From the NCBI RefSeq assembly GCF_002607855.1, contig NZ_AWQQ01000116.1:25318-89317 (forward strand): a stretch of 64,000 bases of DNA, written 5' to 3'. Below are positions 10,298-19,085 of this stretch, piece after piece (within the stretch, counting starts at the first letter, position 1; every line of letters begins with the position of its first letter). The stretch comes from Desulforamulus profundi (GTDB taxonomy: Bacteria; Bacillota_B; Desulfotomaculia; Desulfotomaculales; Desulfotomaculaceae). The position numbers and the translations under genes are program-made. The notes beneath the pieces were generated by a model. It searched no databases, was not told the origin of the DNA, and saw only the letters and a list, made by a program, of their open reading frames with translations.

Positions 10298-11761
10298 TTG
10301 ACTCATCAGATATCCTTTGGAACCGATGGATGGCGTGGCATCATCGCCAAAGACTTTACCTTTGACAATGTCAGGCTGGTGGCCAGGGCGGTGGCGGCCT
10401 ATGTAAACGGGCAGGGCATTGGGGAACGGGGCCTGGTGGTGGGCCGGGACAATCGTTTTTTGGCCGAAGATTTTGCCGAGGCGGTGGCAGAAGAGTTTAT
10501 CCAGCAGGACATTCCGGTGTTTTTGTGCTGCGGTGCCACCCCCACCCCGGTGACGGCCTATTCCATTAAGATTCACGGGGCTGCCGGAGCAGTTATGCTG
10601 ACGGCCAGCCACAACCCGCCACCCTATAACGGCTTCAAATTCATACCGGAGTATGCAGGACCGGCCCTGCCCCATATCACCAAAAAGATTGAAGAAAATA
10701 TCGCCAGGCTGCAGGCCGGGGAACCCTGCGACCATTATCGATTGGGGCCGCCGGAGGGGCGTTACGGGAGACTGCTGGAAGAGGAAAAGCCCCGGGCCTG
10801 TACCTGCACCGAACACAATCCCTTTGATGAATATGTCAAGCACATTTCCTCCATCATCGACCTGCAGACCATTGGCAGGGCGGGGCTGAAGGCGGTTATC
10901 GATCCCATGTACGGGGCCGGCATCGGTTATCTGGAACACATTTTGGGAGAAGCCGGGGTCCAATTGGAAGTTTTTCATAATCAACGGGACCCGCTTTTTG
11001 GTGGCACCTTGCCGGAACCCACCGGCAAGTCCCTGGAGGAGCTGAAAAACCGGGTCAAGGCCGGCGGGGCCCATTTGGGCCTGGCACTGGACGGGGATGC
11101 GGACCGCTTTGGCATCATTGACGCCAACGGCGAGTACATTACCCCCAACCAGTTCCTGCCCCTGCTGTATTACCACCTGCTGACCGTAAAGGGGTGGCGG
11201 GGACCGGTGGCCCGGACGGTGGCCACCACCCACCTGCTGGACCGAATTGCCGCGAAATATGATCAGCCGGTGTACGAATCTCCGGTGGGCTTTAAATACA
11301 TCGGCCAGAACATGCTGGAAAAAGACTGCATCCTGGGCGGGGAAGAAAGCGGAGGCTTGTCCATCAAGGGGCACATTCCGGAAAAGGACGGCATTTTAGC
11401 GGGACTGCTGGCTGCTGAAATGGTGGCGCACCATGGCAAGAGCCTGACGGAACTTATGCAGGAGGTTTATGCAGCCTTTGGCCAACTGCACAGCGAAAGA
11501 TTGGATATTCATACTTCTCCGGAACAAAAGGCCGAGATATTGGAACAATTGAAGGAATTTGCGCCGGGGGAACTGGCGGGGCAGAAGGTCATCGATAAAA
11601 TTACCCTGGACGGCACCAAGCTGGTGCTGGCGGACGGCGCCTGGGTGTTGATCCGCCCCTCGGGCACGGAACCGCTGTTCCGGGTTTACGTGGAGGCCAA
11701 CAGTCCGGAGCAAAAGAGTCAGATTCAACAACAGGTGAAGGATGTGTTAAAATTAAATTAA
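10298..11761 (+). CDS. Phosphoglucomutase/phosphomannomutase family alpha-D-phosphohexomutase
   Basis: Interconverts hexose-6-phosphate and hexose-1-phosphate, feeding nucleotide-sugar synthesis. I chose the TTG at 10298 (MTHQISFGTDGWRGIIAKDF) because GGGAGG lies 9 bases upstream. The phosphoserine loop TASHNPPPYNG has its serine at residue 104. The metal loop DGDADRFG covers residues 265-272. The sugar-binding GGEESGG is near residue 348 and the phosphate-binding RPSGTEPLFRVY near residue 453. Length 487 residues, no frame break. Which sugar it prefers is not clear; galU upstream needs glucose-1-phosphate, and manC at the end of the window needs mannose-1-phosphate. Confidence 0.88.
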   Translation: MTHQISFGTDGWRGIIAKDFTFDNVRLVARAVAAYVNGQGIGERGLVVGRDNRFLAEDFAEAVAEEFIQQDIPVFLCCGATPTPVTAYSIKIHGAAGAVMLTASHNPPPYNGFKFIPEYAGPALPHITKKIEENIARLQAGEPCDHYRLGPPEGRYGRLLEEEKPRACTCTEHNPFDEYVKHISSIIDLQTIGRAGLKAVIDPMYGAGIGYLEHILGEAGVQLEVFHNQRDPLFGGTLPEPTGKSLEELKNRVKAGGAHLGLALDGDADRFGIIDANGEYITPNQFLPLLYYHLLTVKGWRGPVARTVATTHLLDRIAAKYDQPVYESPVGFKYIGQNMLEKDCILGGEESGGLSIKGHIPEKDGILAGLLAAEMVAHHGKSLTELMQEVYAAFGQLHSERLDIHTSPEQKAEILEQLKEFAPGELAGQKVIDKITLDGTKLVLADGAWVLIRPSGTEPLFRVYVEANSPEQKSQIQQQVKDVLKLN

Positions 11762-11839
11762 GTTTTTAATTATGCAGCAAACAAATATCTTGCTGTCTGT
11801 GTTTTAAGTTGTTTGATGATAAATGAAGGAATTAACTGA

Positions 11840-11876
11840 GGTGCTGTCGAAACTTTTTCGATGGTGCCTTTTTTCT
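11840..11876 (+). terminator. Probable terminator after the hexomutase gene
   Basis: GGTGCTGTCGAAA and TTTCGATGGTGCC can pair through several G-U pairs and are followed by TTTTTTCTTTG. It lies 80 bases after the hexomutase stop and just before the subtilase gene. Confidence 0.5.
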
Positions 11877-11910
11877 TTGTACGGGTCGTACTTATTTATG
11901 AGGTGATATT

Positions 11911-14900
11911 TTGGGTTGCTTAAAAAGAGACAGATACAAACCCTTTTTATATGGTCTTATCTTTTTGATGGTTGTTCTGATGCTGCCCTGGCCCGTCTGG
12001 GCCGATGCACTGGAATACTCCTACCGGTTCGAAAATAACCTGGCTGCAGGAATCATGGGAATACCGGGCCTTTGGGCCCTGGCCCAGGGCACAAACGGCA
12101 GCGGCCTTACCGGTAAAGGCCAGGTGATCGCCGTGGCAGACTCGGGACTGGACGGCGGTGCATTGGAGACCGTGCATCCGGACATCAAGGACCGCCTGGT
12201 GGGAGTGAAGGACTTCAGCGGCGACGGCTGGAGCGACCCCAACGGTCATGGAACCCATATTTCCGGCAGTATTGTTGGCACCGGCAGCAGGTCCCAGGGA
12301 GCCATCCAGGGCATAGCGCCGGAGGCAGGGCTGTACTTTCAGGCTACCTACAATGCCAAGGATAAAACGTTACATATCCCCTCGGTTTATGAGTTATTGC
12401 AGGACGCCTACAATGCCCCCGGCAAACCGAGAATCCATGTCAACAGCTGGGGGGCCAGTTTCAGTGACGGTATTTATGACTGGGACACCTACAACCTGGA
12501 CAAGTTTGTTTGGGAACACCCGGACATGGTGGTGCTGAAATCGGCGGGCAACGGCTATAAAACCGCCAAACCCTTTGTCAGCTCCCCGGGGGCTGCCAAA
12601 AACGCCATCACCGTAGGTTCCACCGAGGGGACCCGGGGCGTGGACACCGGTTCGGACAACCCGGACCAGGTGGCATGGTTCAGCAGCCGGGGCACCTTTG
12701 ACGGGCGCATCAAGCCGGAGGTGCTGGCGCCCGGAACCTGGATTCTGTCCACCCGCAAGACCCGGCCAAACCCGGCGGAAGATAATTATATAGGCATGTA
12801 CAACCAGTATTATGGCTATATGACCGGCACCAGCATGTCCACCGCCCTTACCGCCGGTTCCCTGGCGTTGCTGCGCCAGTACCTGCAGCAAAAGGGTCAC
12901 TCCCCCAGCGCCGCCCAACTGAAAGCTCTGCTTATTTTCGGCACCCGCTGGCTGCCGGGAGTTCCCGCCAGCGACCAGGGCTTTGGCCGGGTGGATGTGG
13001 AGAAGTCCCTGATTGCCCTGGAAAAGGGAGATGCCAGGAGTTTGGACGAGAAGGGGCTCAAGACCGGGGAAAAGGCAACCTACACCTTTACCGGCAACGG
13101 TAAACCCTTTAAGGCGGTGCTGGCCTACTCGGACTACCCCAGGACGCCGGGCATTGGCAAGGACCTGGTGAATGACCTGGACCTGAAAATTACAGGTCCG
13201 GGCGGTAAGGAAGTCTATTGGGGCAACGGTTATATCGACGGGGACCGGCTGAACAACACCGAAGAAATTATCGTCAGTGATACCAAAAGGGAGAAACCTA
13301 CACAATAGAAGTCACCGGGCAAAAGGTGGTCAAGGGTCCGCAGCCCTTCGCCCTGGTCTATGGCACCTTGCCTTACCATGGAACTATTAAAGAGATTAAG
13401 GATAATACCCTTACCTTCACCAGCGGTGAGAGCTTAAAGGTGAGTTCAAATGTTAACGTTCGAGTGGTTGGGGGCGACGCCCCGTTAAAGAACGCCGGTC
13501 TGAAAGACATTCCGGCGGGTGCGGAAGGGTATCTGGTCTTTGGTACGGACGGCCAGGTCAGCCATATCGACGCCCTGTATACCACCGTAAACAGCCAGGT
13601 GCAGTCCAAAGAAGGAACCAACCAGTTGATTATCTTTGACGGCACCCGCTGGACCCTGGCCGAAGGAGCCGGCATCTTTGTGGGCGGCAATGCGATAAAA
13701 TGGTCGGAGCTGCCCATTGAGGCAGAGGTCAAGATGACGGTCAATCCGGTGACCGCCAGGGTTTGGCGGGTAGACATTCAAGGACTGCCCAACCATTCCC
13801 CTTACGTCCCCCTTCCTATTTCCGAACGGGAAGTCAGACAGGCCATTGAAAGTTCCAAGAACACCGGTAAAGTTGTTCTTGCCGCCGGCGGGGGGAATGA
13901 AACCGGTGAGGACAAGCCCGTCACCCTGGCCTTTGGAACGGCCCTGGCGGCGGAACTCTATCACTACGGCCGGCCGGTGGAACTAAAACTTCCCGGCCTG
14001 AGCGTGGAGGTTCCCGCAGCAGAGTTTGGCCGGATCGGTCAGTCCGAGCAGGGAGCCCAACTGCAGATACGGGTGACCTGGCAGTCCGTAGGGGAACAAT
14101 CACTCCCCGGCACGGATTCCTTGATGCACCTGCGTCCCGTAGGCAAACTGGTGGAGGTGCGTCCAGCCATCGTTTGGCCCGATGGCAGCCAATTGGTGGT
14201 CAGTCAATCGAAAAACCCGGTCAAGGTAACCATTACATCTCCCATCGGCTCCACCGCAGGCCTGAACGTTCAAAAGATCGGCGCCTACCGGTTTAGCGAG
14301 ATGACCCGCCAGTGGGAGTTTATCAATAATGATTACAACCCGGATACCGGTAAGTCCGGCTTTACCGTCAACTGGTTTGGTAAATTCGGGGTCCTGGAAG
14401 CCAGCCGTACCTTCAGTGATATAACGGGGCACTGGGCAAAGCCCCACATCGAAATCATGGCCGCCCGGCATGTGGTGAGGGGAATCACACCCGAAGCCTT
14501 TGGTCCCAATGAAATTGTCACCAGGGGTCAGTTTACCGCCATGCTGGTGAGAACCCTGGGACTGCCGGAGGACCCCAAGGGAGTCAAGTTCAGCGACATG
14601 CCCCAGGACTACTGGTGTGCCGGGGCGGTGGGCACCGGGGTGAAAATGGGCCTGGTGGTCGGCTACAGCAACGGCGCCTTTGGTCCCAACGATCCCATCA
14701 CCCGGGAGCAAATGGCGGCCATGCTGGTGCGGGCCATCCGGTTTAACAGCCATAGGGTGATCCCTGACAGCGCGCCCCGGCCGGGTCTCTTTGCAGACGA
14801 AAACACCATCGCCCCCTGGGCCAGGACCTCTGTTTCCATCATTGTTCAAGAGGGGCTGATGAGAGGCAGAGGGGAGAATTTGTTTGCGCCCAAAGCATTA

Positions 14901-14966
14901 ACCACCCGGGCCGAAGCGGCTACGGTGATGGCGCGGCTGCTTGAATACAGGGCCAATAATAAATAG
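11911..14966 (+). CDS. Secreted subtilisin-like serine protease with three SLH domains (one frameshift)
   Basis: Starts with TTG behind GAGGTG; a signal peptide covers about residues 1-33 (ending WADA). The S8 triad is visible: Asp77 in VADSGLD, His113 in GHGTHISG, and Ser308 in GTSMSTALT. At 13285-13288 four A probably were five; repair gives DTKKGETYTIEVTGQKVV and a protein of about 1,018 residues. A middle region of unknown fold follows. The C-terminal part holds three S-layer homology repeats, with FSDITGHWAKPHIE, FSDMPQDYWCAGAV and FADENTIAPWARTSV as their starts. SLH repeats bind pyruvylated wall polysaccharide, which links it to csaB in this window. It is probably exported and held in the S-layer or wall, where it would act on proteins. 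Confidence 0.9.
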
Positions 14967-14968
14967 AG

Positions 14969-14996
14969 GTCGGTCGTCAGTCGTCGGACGTCGGAT
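14969..14996. repeat. Four-unit heptanucleotide array of GTCGGAC type
   Basis: Four exact 7-base units starting three bases after the subtilase stop: GTCGGTC, GTCAGTC, GTCGGAC and GTCGGAT. All begin with GTC, and positions 4 to 7 vary. Confidence 0.7.
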
Positions 14997-15054
14997 AAAC
15001 AGGGATTCATGTTGTTGAAGCAATCAATCTTTGTTTCTAAATGTTAATGTATGA

Positions 15055-15087
15055 GAAAGGTTTCCGGCCAGGGGAGCCTTTCTTTTT
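15055..15087 (+). terminator. Probable Rho-independent terminator
   Basis: GAAAGG and CCTTTC flank a 16-base loop and are followed by TTTTT. It lies 90 bases after the subtilase stop. The rest of the 271-bp gap before murJ holds the heptamer array and AT-rich sequence with no gene that I can support. Confidence 0.5.
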
Positions 15088-15237
15088 GATTCCTGTGTTA
15101 TAAAGTGCAGGATATAGGGAGATTAAGTAGAATATATTACTTTTGTTGTCTCAGGTTAGATAAGCTCTAAAAATACAGATAATCTACCAATGATAGATAA
15201 ACTAAAAGCCGGCGTCCGAAACAGGAGGTTTTATACT

Positions 15238-16809
15238 TTGTCCACCGGAAAAATGATTGCCCGGGCCACCCTGGTGATCGCAGTGATAAACCTGCTGTCC
15301 CGCATCCTGGGTTTTGTGCGGGAGCAGGTCATTGCCTATATGTTTGGCGCCACCGCCGTGACCGATGCCTATGTGGTTGCCTTTAATATTCCCAACGCGG
15401 TCTTTGCCATTGTCATTGGCGCCCTGGCCACCGTGGTGGTGCCCGTTTTCAGTGAATATGCCGCCAGGGGCCAAAAGGAAGAGGCCTGGCGGCTGTTTAA
15501 CACCGTCATTACCATGGTGATCATTATTTTCACCCTGTTTACCGTGGGAGGGATTTTTGCCGCCCCGCTGCTGGTGAAACTGACCGCCCCGGGATTAAGC
15601 ACGGAAGTGGCCGGCTTAGCCACCCGCCTGACTGTGATTATGCTGCCCATCCTGGTGTTCTACGGTCTATCCACCGTATTCCAGGGGCTGTTAAACGCCA
15701 ACCAGGTCTTTGGCATTCCGGCCTTAAGTGTCAGCGTCACCAACATCACCATCATTGTTTCCGCCTTAACCCTGGGCAGTGTCTACGGCATTGACGGTTT
15801 GGCTGCCGGCACGGTGCTGGGCTTTGTGCTGGCCGCCCTCATGCAGGTGCCTAAGCTCAGGCAGGTGGGCTTCCGGTTTAAATTTACCGCCGACTGGAGC
15901 CATCCCGGCGTGCGCAAGGTGCTGTACCTGGTGGGTCCGGTGGCCATCGGAACCTCCCTCAACCAGATCTACCTGATTATCGACCGTATCCTGGCCTCCG
16001 GGCTGGCAGAGGGCAGCATTTCCGCCCTCAACTTTGCCAACCGGCTTATTTTGATGCCCATTACCTTTTTTGTGCTGGCCATCGGCACCGCCTTTTACCC
16101 CACCGTTACCACCCTGGCCGCCCAGGGCAAACGGCAGGAACTGGCGGATACGGTGCTGCGGGCAATCCGCATGGTCATTCTCTTTTCCCTGCCCGCCGGC
16201 ATCGGGCTGATGGTCCTGGCCACACCCATTATCAAACTGCTGTTTGAACACGGCCAGTTTGGCCCCAGGGCCACGGAAATGACCGCCTTTGCCCTGATGT
16301 TTTATGCCATTGGCCTGGTGGGCCAGGCGGCCAACATCATTCTCACCCGGGCCTTTTATGCCCAGCAGGACACCAGGACTCCCGTCATACTGATGGCCGT
16401 TACCGTGGCGGTGAACCTCATTTTCAGCCTGCTGCTCATCGGCCCCTTAAAACATGGCGGCCTGGCCCTGGCCAACTCCATTGCCTCACTGGTCAACACC
16501 GCGATGCTGACCTGGTTTCTCAATAAACGGATACCGGGCATGTGGAATGCCGGCGCGGTCAAATTCCTGTTCCAAACCACCTTGGCCACCGCCGCCATGG
16601 CAGCGGCCGCCTGGGGGGTTAACGCCGCTGCGGCGGGCCTGCTGGCACCCTACGGCACCCTGGGGCTGGCAGCCCAGGTGGGCGCAGCGATCTCCGCCGG
16701 CCTGCTGGTCTTTGTGGGGGCGGTCTTTTTGCTCCGAATGGAAGAGGCTGGCCTGGTTACCCTTTACGCCGGTAAATTGCTGGAACGCCTTCGCCCCTCC
16801 CGGGGTTAG
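15238..16809 (+). CDS. murJ: Lipid II flippase MurJ (MviN family)
   Basis: Moves lipid-linked peptidoglycan precursor, and possibly other polyprenyl-linked glycans, across the membrane. I chose TTG 15238 because AGGAGG lies 9 bases upstream. The opening segment carries the family sequence NLLSRILGFVREQVIAYMFGA, and FNIPNAVF follows near residue 47. About fourteen hydrophobic spans cover the 523 residues, and the frame is unbroken. It stands alone between two terminator-like structures. MurJ-family proteins in Firmicutes can also be partner flippases for secondary polymers, so peptidoglycan is the likely but not the only cargo. Confidence 0.9.
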   Translation: MSTGKMIARATLVIAVINLLSRILGFVREQVIAYMFGATAVTDAYVVAFNIPNAVFAIVIGALATVVVPVFSEYAARGQKEEAWRLFNTVITMVIIIFTLFTVGGIFAAPLLVKLTAPGLSTEVAGLATRLTVIMLPILVFYGLSTVFQGLLNANQVFGIPALSVSVTNITIIVSALTLGSVYGIDGLAAGTVLGFVLAALMQVPKLRQVGFRFKFTADWSHPGVRKVLYLVGPVAIGTSLNQIYLIIDRILASGLAEGSISALNFANRLILMPITFFVLAIGTAFYPTVTTLAAQGKRQELADTVLRAIRMVILFSLPAGIGLMVLATPIIKLLFEHGQFGPRATEMTAFALMFYAIGLVGQAANIILTRAFYAQQDTRTPVILMAVTVAVNLIFSLLLIGPLKHGGLALANSIASLVNTAMLTWFLNKRIPGMWNAGAVKFLFQTTLATAAMAAAAWGVNAAAAGLLAPYGTLGLAAQVGAAISAGLLVFVGAVFLLRMEEAGLVTLYAGKLLERLRPSRG

Positions 16810-16868
16810 TCGCCAGGTGCACAAAAAACTCCCCTGGCGCATAGCATGGGTTAGGGGAGGTGCGAGTG

Positions 16869-17132
16869 ATGATAAAAGCAACCCAACTGGAAACCAAGGA
16901 TATTGTTAATCTTAAGGACGGCGCAAAACTGGGTCCGGTGAAAGATTTGCACATCGATCTGGAGACCGGCAGGGTGGTGGCCCTGGTGCTGCAGGGTTCC
17001 CGTCGTTATTTCGGCCTGGTGCGTTCCGGCAAGGATATGGTGATTCCCTGGGAACTGGTGAAAAAATTTGGCATCGACACCGTTTTGGTGGATTTGGAGC
17101 CCATGGACCGATCTTACTACGAAGTAAAATAG
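16869..17132 (+). CDS. ylmC: YlmC/YmxH family PRC-barrel protein (sporulation-associated)
   Basis: A protein of 87 residues whose whole length fits a PRC-barrel: TKDIVNLKDGAKLGPVKDLHIDLETG at its start, and VLQGSRRYFGL then VIPWELVKKFGIDTVLVDL. YlmC/YmxH proteins are conserved in spore formers and have been linked to sporulation, but their exact job is unknown. I chose ATG 16869 over GTG 16866 because AGGGGAGG is better spaced to it. It follows murJ by 59 bases and precedes the metK riboswitch. Confidence 0.8.
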   Translation: MIKATQLETKDIVNLKDGAKLGPVKDLHIDLETGRVVALVLQGSRRYFGLVRSGKDMVIPWELVKKFGIDTVLVDLEPMDRSYYEVK

Positions 17133-17139
17133 ATTTAAT

Positions 17140-17168
17140 TTGACACAAAGTACCTGCTTTGCTACAAT
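17140..17168 (+). promoter_or_regulatory. SigA-type promoter for the SAM riboswitch and metK
   Basis: TTGACA at 17140-17145 and TACAAT at 17163-17168 are separated by 17 bases, an almost ideal housekeeping promoter. It starts transcription about 25 bases before the SAM-I aptamer. Confidence 0.85.
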
Positions 17169-17200
17169 ATAATCTGGCAATTTTGCTAAACATTTCTGTG

Positions 17201-17350
17201 CTCATCAAGAGAGGTGGAGGGACTGGCCCGATGAAACCCGGCAACCTCACGGAAGGTGCCAAGTCCTGCGGGAAGTCTCTTCCTGACAGATGAGGTCATT
17301 GTGGGAAAGCTGGGATAAAATAACCTCTCCAACCGGGGAGGTTTGTTTAT
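17201..17350 (+). ncRNA. SAM-I (S-box) riboswitch with terminator platform
   Basis: The aptamer runs from CTCATCAAGAGAGGTGG (17201) to the pairing GATGAG (ends 17294). It shows the S-box signatures: AGAGGTGGAGGGACTGGCCC, GATGAAACCCGGCAACC, and AGGTGCCAAGTCC. The expression platform holds AACCTCTCC and GGGGAGGTT around a four-base loop (17322-17343), followed by a T-rich tail, which forms a terminator when SAM is bound. Metabolically this makes sense, because the gene just downstream is SAM synthetase. Confidence 0.95.
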
Positions 17351-17393
17351 TTCTGATGAGAGCGGGAAAAGTTAATAGAGGGAGGGAATATCA

Positions 17394-18587
17394 TTGAGCA
17401 GAAAACTATTTACTTCCGAATCTGTTACTGAAGGCCACCCGGATAAAGTAGCGGATCAAATTTCCGATGCTATACTGGATTCCATTCTGGCCAAGGACCC
17501 TATGGCCAGGGTTGCCTGCGAGACCTTTGTCACCACCGGCCTGGTGCTGGTGGGCGGGGAGATCTCTTGCAATTGTTATGTTGACATCCCGAAGGTCGCC
17601 CGGGAAACCGTGCTGGAAATCGGTTATACCAGGGCCAAATATGGTTTTGACGGTGACACCTGCGCGGTTCTCACTGCCATCGACGAGCAGTCCCCGGACA
17701 TTGCTATGGGCGTGGACAAGGCACTGGAAGCCAAAACAGGCGAAATGACCGAGGATCAGATTGAGGCCATCGGCGCCGGTGACCAGGGCATGATGTTCGG
17801 CTTTGCCACCGACGAAACCTCCGAATTGATGCCACTGCCCATTTCCCTGGCCCACAAGATGGCCCGCCGCCTGGCCGAAGTTCGCAAGACCGGCCTGGTG
17901 GATTACCTGCGTCCCGACGGCAAGACCCAGGTCACCGTGGAATACGAAGGGGACCGGCCGGCCCGCATCGACACCGTAGTTATTTCCACCCAGCATCACC
18001 CGGAAATAGAACTGGCCGTCATTCGCCAGGACATGATCGAAAAGGTGGCCCGCTACGTGCTGCCAGCCGAGTTGATTGATAACCAGACCCGTTTCTTTAT
18101 CAACCCCACCGGCCGTTTCGTCATCGGCGGACCCCACGGGGATGCCGGCCTTACCGGGCGTAAAATCATCGTTGACACCTACGGCGGCCGCGCCCGTCAC
18201 GGCGGCGGCGCCTTCTCCGGCAAAGACCCCACCAAGGTGGACCGTTCTGCCAGCTATGCTGCCCGTTACGTGGCGAAAAACGTGGTGGCCGCCGGCCTGG
18301 CCAAGCGATGCGAAGTTCAAGTGGCCTACGCCATCGGCGTTGCCCGCCCGGTATCCGTAAGGGTGCAGACCTTTGGCACCGGTGTGGTCAGTGACGATGT
18401 CATCATTGATCTCATCAACCGTCACTTTGACCTGCGCCCCGCCGGCATCATCAAGGCCCTTGACCTGCGCCGTCCCATTTACAAGCAAACAGCCGCCTAC
18501 GGCCACTTCGGCCGCCCCGACCTGGATCTCCCCTGGGAGCGCACCGACAAGGCTAAAATTTTGCGGTCTGAGGCTGGCTTAAAATAA
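17394..18587 (+). CDS. metK: S-adenosylmethionine synthetase
   Basis: Makes SAM from methionine and ATP. The TTG start lies 6 bases after GAGGGAGGG. The family motifs are complete: [17 protein letters not shown] (residues 12-28), [10 protein letters not shown] near residue 125, and [17 protein letters not shown] near residue 268. Length 397 residues, which is normal, and the frame is unbroken. It is controlled by the SAM-I riboswitch upstream, so expression should fall when SAM is abundant. Confidence 0.97.
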   Translation: MSRKLFTSESVTEGHPDKVADQISDAILDSILAKDPMARVACETFVTTGLVLVGGEISCNCYVDIPKVARETVLEIGYTRAKYGFDGDTCAVLTAIDEQSPDIAMGVDKALEAKTGEMTEDQIEAIGAGDQGMMFGFATDETSELMPLPISLAHKMARRLAEVRKTGLVDYLRPDGKTQVTVEYEGDRPARIDTVVISTQHHPEIELAVIRQDMIEKVARYVLPAELIDNQTRFFINPTGRFVIGGPHGDAGLTGRKIIVDTYGGRARHGGGAFSGKDPTKVDRSASYAARYVAKNVVAAGLAKRCEVQVAYAIGVARPVSVRVQTFGTGVVSDDVIIDLINRHFDLRPAGIIKALDLRRPIYKQTAAYGHFGRPDLDLPWERTDKAKILRSEAGLK

Positions 18588-18622
18588 CATATCTTTAAAC
18601 TAAAAATTAGACTCTTGACATA

Positions 18623-18656
18623 AAGGGGTTGAGTGTAAAATACTCTCAACCCCTTT
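18623..18656 (+). terminator. Terminator of metK
   Basis: GGGGTTGAG and CTCAACCCC form a strong stem around a short loop, followed by TTTCTTTTATCTTT. It lies 36 bases after the metK stop. Confidence 0.85.
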
Positions 18657-19085
18657 CTTTTATCTTTAGTTACTATTCCTCTTAAGGCCCTTTTCTCGGA
18701 AAGGAAGTACTTGTTTTAACTTCTAAAGCCTATTCGTAAAACACTAAAAATATCTTACAATATTTTTTCTAATCAGCAGGATTTAGCCATAATTTATCAT
18801 AATAATACTTTAATTTGGCACAAGTAAAAAATCTAATCAACTGGCGATTAAATCAAATAAAATATTCACTGGGGGTGAGTATAAAGCCATACATGTACGG
18901 AAACATAGCTCTTAAATTTTGAAAGTATTATATGTTAATGCTATTGCTTTGAGGACTAAATAACTTTAAATGTAAGAAATTTTTTAGTATGAAAGAAGAT
19001 ATTATTTTATTTTCCTAAATAGTTGACTAAGATGTTTGGCCTAAAAATGTCCTAAATTTAAACTGAATAGCTAGGGGTGTTATTT
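18657..19085. other. AT-rich gene-free stretch before the M6 protease
   Basis: About 430 bases, clearly richer in A and T than the preceding genes. I see no supported gene. A short hairpin ATGT-ACGGAA-ACAT occurs at about 18893-18906 within a leader-like sequence (GGGGGTGAGTATAAAGCC just before it), which might be part of a structured 5' region of the protease mRNA, but it matches no riboswitch that I can name with confidence. Confidence 0.4.

Noticed and set aside
18840..18925. Possible c-di-GMP riboswitch upstream of the M6 protease
   Set aside because: GGGTGAGTATAAAGCC is only loosely like the class I core; the paired helices could not be traced.
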